From positions 62,001-126,000 of the forward strand of contig CALWZC010000006.1 of NCBI GenBank assembly GCA_944385935.1: a stretch of 64,000 nucleotides of DNA, written 5' to 3'. Shown piece by piece: positions 1 through 7,756 of this stretch (position 1 is its first letter; each line of letters opens with the position of its first letter). The position numbers and the translations under genes are program-made. The notes below the pieces were generated by a model. It did not search any database, was not told the DNA's origin, and saw only the letters and a list, made by a program, of their open reading frames with translations. The DNA is from an uncultured Anaerofilum sp. GTDB taxonomy: Bacteria > Bacillota > Clostridia > Oscillospirales > Ruminococcaceae.

Positions 1-1
1 C

Positions 2-277
2 AAATCTCGCAAAACTACGCAAAATGCCATGCGAGGTTACAAAGAAATCAACTATCGTGCCATGAAGCTGCTACCCCGTGGGGGATACCTTGCCACTGCC
101 AGTTGTAGCCACTTTGCCAGTGAGGAACTGTTTAAGAAAATGTTGGTTTCTGCTGCGGCAGATGCAAACCGCAGTTTGCGACAAATTGAGGCAAGACAGC
201 AATCCCCAGACCATCCCATTTTGTGGAATGTGGGGGAAACAGACTATTTGAAATTTTTCCTATTTCAAGTGGTATAA
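2..277 (+). CDS. 23S rRNA (cytosine-C5)-methyltransferase, RlmI-like, C-terminal part
   Basis: The reading frame is open from base 2, so the gene begins before the window. About 91 C-terminal residues remain. They contain the stretch KSRKTTQNAMRGYKEIN followed by MKLLPRGGYLATASCSH, which is the end of the class I SAM-dependent methyltransferase fold in RlmI/RlmK-type enzymes; the Cys in the SCSH motif is a conserved feature of the family. These enzymes methylate C5 of a cytosine in 23S rRNA. The N-terminal PUA domain would lie outside the window. The gene converges on the lysozyme gene and ends at a shared terminator. Family is confident; exact target base is inferred. Confidence 0.85.
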   Translation, partial: KSRKTTQNAMRGYKEINYRAMKLLPRGGYLATASCSHFASEELFKKMLVSAAADANRSLRQIEARQQSPDHPILWNVGETDYLKFFLFQVV

Positions 278-286
278 CACTATAAG

Positions 287-320
287 AAAAAACGGAAGGT
301 TTGCCGCCTTCCGTTTTTTG
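287..320. terminator. Bidirectional intrinsic terminator
   Basis: A seven-base-pair stem (CGGAAGG/CCTTCCG) has runs of A before it and T after it. It lies between two convergent genes and can serve both. Confidence 0.85.
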
Positions 321-332
321 CATGTTACTTTT

Positions 333-1316
333 TTAGCCATTTTCCAAATCATCAGCAAGTTGCCGCAGTTGCTGGGCTGTGGCATTCATAATGGCGTCTT
401 TTTCTTCCAGTTGTAATAGAGCTTCCTCTAGCTGGGCGCAACAATCATTTCCAGCTACCAAACGGGTGCGGTCATCCAACAGAGCAGTCCAATACTCTTG
501 CCCATTGAATAGGAAAGTTACCCATTCAAAGCCATTGTAGCTGCCTGTGCTGCGAGTAAGGGCAGGATAGAACCCAAGAGGAAGCCGCCCTTGGATATCG
601 TTTACATCAGGGCCATTGAAATATTCTGTATTGGTAGCAAACACCTCCAACTGAGTATTGTTCAGTGGTATCATGGTGGGCAAAGGTTCAAAGCCGTTAT
701 AACCGCCCTCAATAATACGAGGGAGAAAATCTGTGTAGCTATAACTTAGGTCTGTATTGGTAGAAATTCCGTCCACTCGCCCAGTGGAGGAAAATTGCCA
801 CATGTCATACCGCCCCGGATATCCCACAAAGCCCCGATAATCGGCGATAAACAAGGGCCATTCCTGTAATTGGCTCATATCCAGATTGTTTTGGGCAAAG
901 CTGGTGTAGGTATATAAACCGCTGTACCAGCCCTTTTGGTCTAGCACAACCAAAGCAAAGCGGGCAAGATTGGTGGCAGCTTGCCTACCCAAAGCGGCAA
1001 TGCTGGAATCTTCCATGTCTACAAAAACAGGGTATTCTAACTTTAATCCCTGCAAGGCTTCTAGAACCAGCTCCAATTCTGCAATGGCTTGCTGTTCATT
1101 GAGAGCGTAGGTGTAGTAATAGGCACCTACTCGAAGGCCGGCAGCTTGTGCCTGCTGTATATGTTCTTGAAAAAATGGGTCAATATAGGGACCAGTTTTG
1201 CTGCTGGACACAGCCCGTATGATGGCGTATTGTTGTCCGGCAGCCTTGACTTTTCTCCAGTCAATTTGCCCTTGGTATCGGGAAACATCCACCCCTTGTT
1301 GAAAAATCTCTGCCAT
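333..1316 (-). CDS. GH25 family lysozyme (muramidase)
   Basis: A 327-residue protein with a GH25 catalytic domain at about residues 5-200. It opens with GVDVSRYQG (Asp10), and the catalytic acid pair sits in FVDMEDSS (Asp100, Glu102). The family hydrolyses the beta-1,4 bond between N-acetylmuramic acid and N-acetylglucosamine in peptidoglycan. The last 35 or so residues are rich in Leu/Gln/Glu and look like a short coiled coil. There is no signal peptide, as in phage endolysins, but no other phage gene is nearby. A GGAGAGGTG ribosome site supports this start. It is the last gene of a long co-directional run. Catalytic family is sure; secretion route and role are unknown. Confidence 0.88.
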   Translation of the reverse strand: MAEIFQQGVDVSRYQGQIDWRKVKAAGQQYAIIRAVSSSKTGPYIDPFFQEHIQQAQAAGLRVGAYYYTYALNEQQAIAELELVLEALQGLKLEYPVFVDMEDSSIAALGRQAATNLARFALVVLDQKGWYSGLYTYTSFAQNNLDMSQLQEWPLFIADYRGFVGYPGRYDMWQFSSTGRVDGISTNTDLSYSYTDFLPRIIEGGYNGFEPLPTMIPLNNTQLEVFATNTEYFNGPDVNDIQGRLPLGFYPALTRSTGSYNGFEWVTFLFNGQEYWTALLDDRTRLVAGNDCCAQLEEALLQLEEKDAIMNATAQQLRQLADDLENG

Positions 1317-1372
1317 ACAAAAACACCTCTCCTTCTGTGTGCCAGTATATGCACAAAAAAGGAAAGGTGTTC

Positions 1373-1639
1373 TTATTTAGAGGAAATCCAGTGTTTTGCT
1401 ACCTGAACCCAGAGCAGCAACAAACCAGCACAGCCTATGGCAAAAACCACACGGATGATAAATTGTCCATCAAATGCAAATGCTATCCAGCCGAACACCA
1501 AAGCAAGACCAACAAAAACAATAGTAACAATGACTCTTAGAATGTGTCGTATAAAAACAGGAATTTTCTTGCTTTGGGAGCCTTCTACCGTGAGCTCTAA
1601 CAGAACTTCTAACAATATTTCCAATAAAGTATCCATCAT
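1373..1639 (-). CDS. Small two-helix membrane protein, unknown
   Basis: An 88-residue protein starting MMDTLLEILLEVLLEL. The first ATG is preceded by GGAG at good spacing, which favours this start over a longer reading that would run into the reductase gene. An acidic, leucine-rich amphipathic N-terminal helix is followed by two hydrophobic helices (about residues 33-56 and 60-79) separated by a short FDGQF turn. It sits 17 bases after the FabG-like gene and 56 bases before the lysozyme gene, so it is probably co-transcribed. I do not recognise the family. A phage-holin-like role beside a lysozyme is only a speculation. Confidence 0.65.
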   Translation of the reverse strand: MMDTLLEILLEVLLELTVEGSQSKKIPVFIRHILRVIVTIVFVGLALVFGWIAFAFDGQFIIRVVFAIGCAGLLLLWVQVAKHWISSK

Positions 1640-1656
1640 TGTAACTCCTTTCGGAT

Positions 1657-2388
1657 TTACACTACCATACCTCCATTTACTCCCAAAACTTGCCCTGTAA
1701 TAAATCCAGATTCTTCCTGTGCCAAAAACAAAGCTAGGGATGCAACCTCCTGTGGCTGCCCCAAACGACACACAGGGGTTTCTTCTGCGAGTTGATGTAA
1801 ATCCTCTTGGGAAAAGCCTGCCATCATGTCCGTTTGAATGACTCCCGGAGCGATACAGTTTACTGTAATTCCACTGGGACCTTCCTCCTGTGCCAGTGCT
1901 TTGGTTAAACCAATTAACCCAGCTTTGGCAGCGGAATAATGCACTTCGCAGCTTCCACCAACCTGTCCCCACATGGAACTAATATTGATGATACGCCCCC
2001 ATTTTTGGGAAATCATATGGGGCAATACCCCTTGACAGCAATAAAATGCACCGTCCAAATGTACCGCCAACATTCTTCGCCATTCTTCCACAGTAATATC
2101 TATAAAAAGTTTTTGTTGTGCAAAACCAGCGTTGTTGATAAGAATGTCCACACAGCCCAGTTGCTGCTCTACTTGTTGTAACATGGCTGCTACTTGTTGC
2201 GGGGAAGAAACATCCCCCTGTACTGCCAGCACATCTCCATAATCTGCCAAAGATTCTACTAAAGACAGAGCAGCTTGCTGATTGTGCAGATAGCTGAAAG
2301 CCACCCCATAGCCCTTTTGAACAAAGGCTTTCACACAAGCAGCACCAATTCCACGGCTACCACCAGTAATCAATACGACTTTTTCCAT
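1657..2388 (-). CDS. SDR family oxidoreductase, FabG-like
   Basis: A 243-residue short-chain dehydrogenase/reductase. It has the NAD(P)-binding TGGSRGIG motif near the N-terminus, the NNAG motif at about residues 85-88, and the catalytic Ser137/138, Tyr151 and Lys155 (YSAAK). Length and motifs fit 3-oxoacyl-ACP reductase FabG, which reduces beta-ketoacyl-ACP in fatty acid synthesis. No other fatty acid gene is nearby. A stand-alone FabG-like gene of this kind could instead be a reductase acting on modified elongation factor P, as described for YmfI of Bacillus. The start overlaps the 3' end of tadA by 19 bases, which implies co-translation. Confidence 0.82.
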   Translation of the reverse strand: MEKVVLITGGSRGIGAACVKAFVQKGYGVAFSYLHNQQAALSLVESLADYGDVLAVQGDVSSPQQVAAMLQQVEQQLGCVDILINNAGFAQQKLFIDITVEEWRRMLAVHLDGAFYCCQGVLPHMISQKWGRIINISSMWGQVGGSCEVHYSAAKAGLIGLTKALAQEEGPSGITVNCIAPGVIQTDMMAGFSQEDLHQLAEETPVCRLGQPQEVASLALFLAQEESGFITGQVLGVNGGMVV

Positions 2389-2864
2389 GGTTGTTCTCCT
2401 TTTGGGGAATTTTTTCTTTTCTCTCGCAACTGCTGAAAAAACTCGCTTAATAGTTGGGCGGCTTCTTGTTCCCTAAGCCCACTTTCTATGATGGGTTTGT
2501 GATTAAACGGCATTGCAAACAAATTGGTGATAGACCCACAACAGCCAGCTTTGGTATCTGCTGCGCCATAGACCACCCGTTTTAGGCGACTGTTGATAAT
2601 GGCTCCACTGCACATAGGGCAAGGTTCCAAGGTGACAAACAATTCGCACTGCCATAGCCGCCAACCACCCAATGCTTTGCAGGCTCTGTCAATGGCAATT
2701 AGTTCGGCATGATGGGTAGCATTTTTTTCTGTTTCCCGTGTGTTATAGCCAAAGGCAATGGGTTCGCCGTCCTTTGCTATCACAGCACCAACAGGAACTT
2801 CTCCCAAGGCGGCAGCTTTTTTTGCTTGTTCCAATGCAAGGCCCATTAGTTCGTAATCGGTCAC
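2370..2864 (-). CDS. tadA: tRNA-specific adenosine deaminase TadA
   Basis: Converts adenosine-34 to inosine in the anticodon wobble position of tRNA-Arg. The protein has the zinc deaminase signature: His52-Ala-Glu54 (zinc ligand and proton shuttle) and Pro81-Cys82-Pro-Met-Cys85 (zinc ligands). I chose a GTG start at 2864 because AGGAG stands eight or nine bases before it; the product is then 164 residues, usual for TadA, whereas an upstream ATG would add 17 residues with no good ribosome site. The C-terminus is basic and overlaps the next gene by 19 bases. Confidence 0.93.
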   Translation of the reverse strand: MTDYELMGLALEQAKKAAALGEVPVGAVIAKDGEPIAFGYNTRETEKNATHHAELIAIDRACKALGGWRLWQCELFVTLEPCPMCSGAIINSRLKRVVYGAADTKAGCCGSITNLFAMPFNHKPIIESGLREQEAAQLLSEFFQQLREKRKNSPKGEQPWKKSY

Positions 2865-2902
2865 TGGTATTCTCCTTTGTATAAAAATAGTGGCTAGAAC
2901 CA

Positions 2903-3553
2903 TTACCAAATCCATGAAATTAGTAGGTTCAAGAGGTTATACATTCCATGGAGAAACATGGAGGCACCTACTCCCCATCGCAAGGCTGCCACACCTAAAA
3001 ATAAACCACCAACACTAGCGGACAACATTTGTGGAAAACTGGCATGCACAACCCCAAACAGCAGGGCAGAAAATAAAATTGCCTTTGCTCTTCCATAGGG
3101 TCGAAGCCAAAATAAAATTTCCCGACGGAACAGCCATTCTTCCAAGATGGCAGGCAGCACCACTGCCCAGAGAAGCATAACAACTCCAGCAAACAAACTA
3201 TTTGGCGCAACAAAGGCATCTTTCATAAGAGAAATGCGAAACCCTCGAAAGGCAAGGGGAATAGCAATGCCCAATATACTCATGGGAATAAATACTGCTA
3301 TCCAACCACCTTTCCAAAAAGAGGGAGGAGGAAATCGCAATTTTAGCCGACATTCCTGTTCGCTCTCTAAAAAAGCAACGGGAATTGCCAAACAAAGAAT
3401 TTTTGCCAACAAGCACAAAACAGCAGTGAGCAATGGAAAAGAAAGGCCTTTTGCCCAGTCCACAAAAGGGTCAAGAAGTATAGTTTCTAATTTTAAAATT
3501 CCTACTGCCCAAAAGGGAAACAGCAGGCTATGCAAAATAGATTTTTGTTTCAT
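2903..3553 (-). CDS. CPBP family intramembrane glutamic metalloprotease
   Basis: A 216-residue polytopic protein of the CAAX prenyl protease/abortive infection (CPBP) family. The three family motifs are present: EEWLFRRE (Glu138, Glu139, Arg143), His170 in VVHASF, and HGMYN (His202, Asn206). These residues form the active site inside the membrane. The ATG overlaps the TGA of the MATE gene (ATGA), with GAGGG upstream, so translation is probably coupled to the pump. Bacterial members have roles ranging from peptide processing to bacteriocin self-immunity; no substrate is apparent here. Confidence 0.86.
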   Translation of the reverse strand: MKQKSILHSLLFPFWAVGILKLETILLDPFVDWAKGLSFPLLTAVLCLLAKILCLAIPVAFLESEQECRLKLRFPPPSFWKGGWIAVFIPMSILGIAIPLAFRGFRISLMKDAFVAPNSLFAGVVMLLWAVVLPAILEEWLFRREILFWLRPYGRAKAILFSALLFGVVHASFPQMLSASVGGLFLGVAALRWGVGASMFLHGMYNLLNLLISWIW

Positions 3554-4941
3554 GTGCAACTGCCCTCAAAGGTAGAGGAGGATGACTGTTTCTGTGTTCG
3601 TTTTTCTAGCCATCCACTTTTAAAATAGTAAATGCCAAAACAAACCGAGCTAATACTCCATGTAATAGGATAACTTGCCATTACTGTTTCCAGTTTTGGA
3701 AAAAGCGGTACCGCAGTCCATAGCCACAACACTCGCATGGCACAAACACCCAAACAGCAAATAATGGTGGGCACAACCACTTCTCCAGCACCACGAAGAG
3801 CACCAGACAAAATTTCAATGAGAATATAGCTAACATACCAAGGGGCAAGATACTTCAAAATTTGCTCGCCATATGCCAATACAGCTGGGTCGTTGGTAAA
3901 TAGATAACATACCCATTTTCCAAAGAAATATAGAGCAACCGACAACACCACAGTTACCCCAAAAGACATTTTTAGACAAACAACAATACCCTTTTTTACC
4001 CGGGCATATTCTCCAGCACCGAAGTTTTGCCCCACAAAGGTGGTAATGGCAATGCCAAAGCTGGCCAAGGTCATCCAGAAAATGCTGTCAATTTTGCTAT
4101 ATGCTGTCCATGCAGCTACTACATCTGTGCCGAAACCGTTTACTGAAGCCTGAATCAAAATATTAGAAATGGAATACATAACAGATTGCAGTCCAGCAGG
4201 TAAACCAATTCGGATAATTCCCGATAACATTTCCATTTCAATTTTGATACTGGGTAGATGTACCTGATACACAGTTCCCGATTGCATTAGGGTAAACAAA
4301 GTTAAAGCGGCACTGACTACTTGGCTGATAATAGTTGCAATGGCAGCCCCTGCAACTCCCATCCGAAAGCCACCTACTAAAATTAAATCCAAAATAATAT
4401 TGGTGATGCAGGCAATCATCAAAAAATACAAAGGTCGTTTGGAATCTCCCATGGCTCGTAAAATACCAGAACCTAGGTTGTATAGCAAAGAGGGAATAGT
4501 ACCCACAAAGTAAATTTGCAGATATTGAATGGCAAAGGGCAATACATCCGAGGGGGTATTCATCCAACGCAAAGCATAGGGGCCCACAAAAATGCCTATT
4601 ACCATCAACAAAAGCCCGCCAACCAAAGCCAAAGCAATGGAAGTATGTACCGCACGGCGTACCCGTTGTGCATCTTGTGCTCCAAAAAACTGGGAGATAA
4701 TTACCGTGGCACCAGAAGAAAGCCCCACAAAAAAGCCCACAAGCAGATTGATAATGGTGGCCGTAGAACCACCTACCGCTGCAAGGGCCTGTTTTCCTGC
4801 CATATTGCCCACAATGACAGCATCGGCAGTATTATAAAGCTGTTGAAAAAATGTTCCAAATAAAATAGGGAAAAAGAACAAAAGCAGCTGTTTCCAAATG
4901 ACTCCTTGGGTAATTCCATTTTGGTGTATATTTGTTTCCAT
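3550..4941 (-). CDS. MATE family efflux transporter
   Basis: A 463-residue polytopic membrane protein with about twelve hydrophobic helices. The N-terminal region contains LFFFPILFGTFFQQLYNTADAVIVG in character (family start with PxxFG..FQQLYN..D), and the second half repeats the pattern, as expected for the two-bundle MATE fold. These pumps expel cationic drugs or metabolites using a proton or sodium gradient. A GAGGTG ribosome site precedes the ATG. Its substrate cannot be read from sequence. The gene lies 41 bases after signal peptidase I and is coupled to the CPBP gene by an ATGA overlap. Confidence 0.92.
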   Translation of the reverse strand: METNIHQNGITQGVIWKQLLLFFFPILFGTFFQQLYNTADAVIVGNMAGKQALAAVGGSTATIINLLVGFFVGLSSGATVIISQFFGAQDAQRVRRAVHTSIALALVGGLLLMVIGIFVGPYALRWMNTPSDVLPFAIQYLQIYFVGTIPSLLYNLGSGILRAMGDSKRPLYFLMIACITNIILDLILVGGFRMGVAGAAIATIISQVVSAALTLFTLMQSGTVYQVHLPSIKIEMEMLSGIIRIGLPAGLQSVMYSISNILIQASVNGFGTDVVAAWTAYSKIDSIFWMTLASFGIAITTFVGQNFGAGEYARVKKGIVVCLKMSFGVTVVLSVALYFFGKWVCYLFTNDPAVLAYGEQILKYLAPWYVSYILIEILSGALRGAGEVVVPTIICCLGVCAMRVLWLWTAVPLFPKLETVMASYPITWSISSVCFGIYYFKSGWLEKRTQKQSSSSTFEGSCT

Positions 4942-4982
4942 TGCCGCACCTCTTGCTATTGGTTCTATGTGTTACACAAAAA

Positions 4983-5495
4983 TTATGCTAGCCACGCAGG
5001 CATAGGCCAATACCGGAACAATACCTTGCCCAAAATTTTATTTTCTTTTACATAGGTGTTGTTCCAAAAACGACTATCCGCAGAATGATTTCGATTATCC
5101 CCCATCATAAAATAGCTGTCCTCTGGCACAGTGAAGGGGCCGCTGTCTTCCAAAGGTTCTTCTTTGATGTAGTCCTCCTCTAAGGGAGTACCGTTGATGT
5201 AGGTGACACCATCCACAATTTCCACCGTTTCTCCCGGCAGTCCAATCACTCGCTTTACAAACAGTTGAGTTTCATCATCGGGATATTTGAAAATAACCAC
5301 ATCCCCCCGTTGAGGGTCGCTAAACAGATAATTTAGCCGCCATCCAATAATGCGGTCACCGGGTTGAATGGTGTCTTGCATGGAGCCTGTGGGCACCACT
5401 GCGCTGACAATGACAAACTGGGTGAGCAAAATGCCCACCACAACTGCCACAACAAGAGCAGAAATCCACTCTTTTGCTTCTTTTTTCCAATCCAT
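4983..5495 (-). CDS. lepB: Signal peptidase I
   Basis: A 170-residue type I signal peptidase. One N-terminal membrane helix (about residues 10-34) is followed by the catalytic serine in PTGSMQ (Ser38) and the general base lysine in VKRVIGLPGE (Lys81). The later MGDNRNHSADSR box is also characteristic. It cleaves signal peptides from exported proteins on the outer face of the membrane. The size is that of Gram-positive SipS-type enzymes. It begins 21 bases after the G3E GTPase fusion gene with GAGG upstream, so it is probably part of the same transcript. Confidence 0.95.
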   Translation of the reverse strand: MDWKKEAKEWISALVVAVVVGILLTQFVIVSAVVPTGSMQDTIQPGDRIIGWRLNYLFSDPQRGDVVIFKYPDDETQLFVKRVIGLPGETVEIVDGVTYINGTPLEEDYIKEEPLEDSGPFTVPEDSYFMMGDNRNHSADSRFWNNTYVKENKILGKVLFRYWPMPAWLA

Positions 5496-5516
5496 AGTGT
5501 TGTTTCCTCACATTGT

Positions 5517-6458
5517 TTAAGAAAAGTATACTACATCCTCTGCGGGAGCTTCCGCAGGAGAAATTTCCAGTGCGGTCAACACAGGGCCTTCTCCACGATA
5601 AAGAGGATGATATTTTAGATTGATTTTTGCTTTTACCCAAATCCAGCTACGCTGTTCCAAGGTTTTGTATTGGTCATATTTGCAGACAAAGCCAACAAAG
5701 GTAATATCATCCACACAGCAGGTCATGGCAAAGCGACCGGGAACAAAACAGCCCTTGCCTGCACGGTCTGTCTGGCAAACCTGAGCTTTGAAAGAAATGG
5801 TTTTGCCTTTGTATTTTGCTGGGTTTTCGCTGGCATCCAGATACCAAATACCGAATTGGTCATCTTCCAGAGTTATCTGCTGCCCAGAAACATCAAAAGG
5901 TAGTTCATCGGGAATGTCATCGTATTCCACCGAACCATCTGCATATTCATATGCAATATCACAGCGGCGGCTTGCCTGCCGTACTGCTTTGTGTATCTCC
6001 ATTCGGTCGGTAACCTTCTCGGCACGATTTACCACCAATAGTTCACTAACAGCAAACTTGTCCAGTAATAACTGTCGCATATTGGAAAGGTAATTTTCCA
6101 AGGTGGTTCCGTCGGCTGTCATAATACACTGGTAGATAGTCCAGTCCGGGGGAAGAACCGCTGCCAGTTCCTCCATCAGCCACATTCCGTTATACTCAAT
6201 GAGTACCCGTTCTGCACCAGTTTCCTGTTGCCAACGTACCAGGTTTTCTGTGGTTAATTGCTCTTTGCTGTCCAGCGTAACTACTACCGAACCAGCAGAA
6301 GCAAACTTTTCGGGTTCTAGTTCTTCTTCCCCTTCTTCACAAAGCAGCAGCAAGGTTTTTTCTCCGCTGTCAAATTTGGGGTCTTCCATGGTTTCTTGAA
6401 TAAAAGAGGTTTTGCCGCTTTCCAGCATACCCACAAACAAATAAACAGGAATGGTCAT
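5517..6458 (-). CDS. G3E GTPase fused to a TIGR03943/DUF1980-like C-terminal domain
   Basis: A 313-residue protein. Residues 1 to about 190 are a CobW/G3E-type GTPase: Walker A GMLESGKT at 10-17, a switch segment RVLIEYNG, and a nucleotide-specificity segment VVNRAEKVTD. The CxCC metal motif typical of CobW proteins is absent. Residues from about 190 on, with YKGKTISFKAQV and RFAMTCCVDD, match the C-terminal region of TIGR03943/DUF1980 (YcgQ) proteins, which normally accompany a UPF0718 permease. The gene starts 12 bases after the His-rich GTPase gene. A role in metal homeostasis is inferred from family and neighbour. Confidence 0.75.
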   Translation of the reverse strand: MTIPVYLFVGMLESGKTSFIQETMEDPKFDSGEKTLLLLCEEGEEELEPEKFASAGSVVVTLDSKEQLTTENLVRWQQETGAERVLIEYNGMWLMEELAAVLPPDWTIYQCIMTADGTTLENYLSNMRQLLLDKFAVSELLVVNRAEKVTDRMEIHKAVRQASRRCDIAYEYADGSVEYDDIPDELPFDVSGQQITLEDDQFGIWYLDASENPAKYKGKTISFKAQVCQTDRAGKGCFVPGRFAMTCCVDDITFVGFVCKYDQYKTLEQRSWIWVKAKINLKYHPLYRGEGPVLTALEISPAEAPAEDVVYFS

Positions 6459-6470
6459 AGTTGCCCCTCC

Positions 6471-7682
6471 TTATTTCACATGAAACAAATTACAGATAGC
6501 ATCTTCTGCAAGTCCAGAGCCAATGACACACAGCCGACCGGTGACATCTGCGCTGCCAGTTCGGACATTGATTTCTCCGGGCACATAGTCAAAATGCAGC
6601 CATTGACCATCTTGTCCTTGTACAATGCCCTTTGCCCGCAGCACTGCACCAAATTCCCCACTATCCAAGGATTGCAAAGCAAATTCCAACTCAGCAGGAG
6701 TGTATTTGCGTACAGTTTCCCGACCAATGCTGGAGAAAACCTCATCAGCATGGTGGTGGTCATGGTCGTGGTGATGATGACCGCAGCCGCATTTCTCGCC
6801 GTGGTGGTCGTGGTGATGGTGACCGCAGCCGCATTTCTCGCCGTGGTGGTCGTGGTGATGGTGACCGCAGCCGCATTTCTCGCCGTGGTCATGGTCGTGA
6901 TGATGGTGCCCACAGCCGCATTCTTCACCGTGGTCATGGTCGTGATGATGGTGCCCACAGCCGCATTCTTCACCGTGGTTATGGTCGTGATGATGGTGAC
7001 CGCAGCCGCATTCTTCGCTGTGGTCATGGTGGTGATGATGGTGACCACAAGTCGCCTCCGCTGCCATCTCTTGTGCCCAGTGTTCTTGGCGTTTGACGGC
7101 TTCCAAAATCTGCTGTCCGTCCAATTGTTCCCATGGTGTGGTAATGATGGCAGCTTCTGCATTTTGGTTGCGAAGAAGCTCTAAAGCAGTTTCCAGCTTT
7201 TCCTGAGAAATTTCTCCTGTACGGCTGAGAACAATTACCTGTGCGTTTTGAATTTGGTCGTTATAAAACTCGCCAAAGTTTTTGGTATACATTTTTACCT
7301 TGTTAGCATCTGCCACAGTGATAAAGCCACCCATTTGAATGTCTGGGTTTTTGTCGGCAACTGCCTGTACAGCGGCGATAACATCACTGAGTTTGCCCAC
7401 ACCGGACGGCTCAATCAATACACGAGTGGGAGCATATTTTTCGATAACATCGGTCAAAGCCTGTTGAAAATTGCCAACTAAGCTGCAACAAATGCAACCG
7501 GAGTTCATCTCTGTAATTTGGATGCCAGCTTCTTTCAAAAAGCCTCCATCAATGCCAATTTCGCCAAACTCGTTCTCAATCAATACCAGTTTTTCTCCCT
7601 GATATGCTTGAGCAATAAGTTTGCGGATTAAAGTGGTTTTACCGGCACCTAAAAAGCCGGAAAAAATATCAATAATAGTCAT
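6471..7682 (-). CDS. CobW-type G3E GTPase with His/Cys-rich metal-binding repeats
   Basis: A 403-residue COG0523 GTPase, a putative metal (probably zinc) chaperone. Walker A is GFLGAGKTT (residues 9-17), the metal-binding CxCC motif is SGCICC (61-66), and RVLIEPSGVG follows. Residues about 212-312 form seven imperfect repeats of a CGCGHHHHDHxHGE unit with roughly 45 His and 13 Cys, inserted before the C-terminal CobW domain (TPAELEFALQSL onward). The family moves metals into target proteins using GTP. A 7-1-7 palindrome lies about 30 bases before the ATG, as expected for Fur/Zur control. It heads a likely nine-gene operon. Substrate metal is inferred, not shown. Confidence 0.88.
   Translation of the reverse strand: MTIIDIFSGFLGAGKTTLIRKLIAQAYQGEKLVLIENEFGEIGIDGGFLKEAGIQITEMNSGCICCSLVGNFQQALTDVIEKYAPTRVLIEPSGVGKLSDVIAAVQAVADKNPDIQMGGFITVADANKVKMYTKNFGEFYNDQIQNAQVIVLSRTGEISQEKLETALELLRNQNAEAAIITTPWEQLDGQQILEAVKRQEHWAQEMAAEATCGHHHHHHDHSEECGCGHHHHDHNHGEECGCGHHHHDHDHGEECGCGHHHHDHDHGEKCGCGHHHHDHHGEKCGCGHHHHDHHGEKCGCGHHHHDHDHHHADEVFSSIGRETVRKYTPAELEFALQSLDSGEFGAVLRAKGIVQGQDGQWLHFDYVPGEINVRTGSADVTGRLCVIGSGLAEDAICNLFHVK
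6750..7049 (-). repeat. Tandem coding repeats (His/Cys-rich), 7 units
   Basis: Seven in-frame units of 42-45 bases encode CGCGHHHHDH plus a variable tail. Units 2-4 are 15 codons long (tail HGEE or HGEK with an extra Asn or Asp), units 5-6 are 14 codons. The change of unit length by whole codons suggests expansion by replication slippage or unequal recombination under selection for frame. Confidence 0.9.
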
Positions 7683-7711
7683 AAAAGTAAAAATCCTTTC
7701 TGTATTGGCAG

Positions 7712-7726
7712 CAAGTAAATTACTTG
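7712..7726. promoter_or_regulatory. 7-1-7 palindrome, candidate Fur/Zur-family operator
   Basis: A perfect inverted repeat CAAGTAA-A-TTACTTG lies between a TATAAT hexamer at 7742-7747 (minus strand) and the ATG of the His-rich G3E GTPase. Fur-family boxes are 7-1-7 palindromes, and the Bacillus Zur box has GTAATnATTAC at its centre. Here the core is GTAAnTTAC, which is similar but not identical. Function is inferred. Confidence 0.5.
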
Positions 7727-7756
7727 TGCGGTGTCCTTTTCATTATACCCCTTTTG

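Noticed and set aside
1373..1972. A 199-residue minus-strand reading over the small membrane protein
   Set aside because: Its first 111 codons lie in another frame of the FabG-like gene; the ribosome site before MMDTLLEIL supports the short 88-residue product.
6396..7184. Long open frames on both strands across the His-rich repeat
   Set aside because: They are a by-product of the tandem repeat and of codon bias; they lack ribosome sites and recognisable domains, while the minus-strand G3E GTPase frame is clearly coding.
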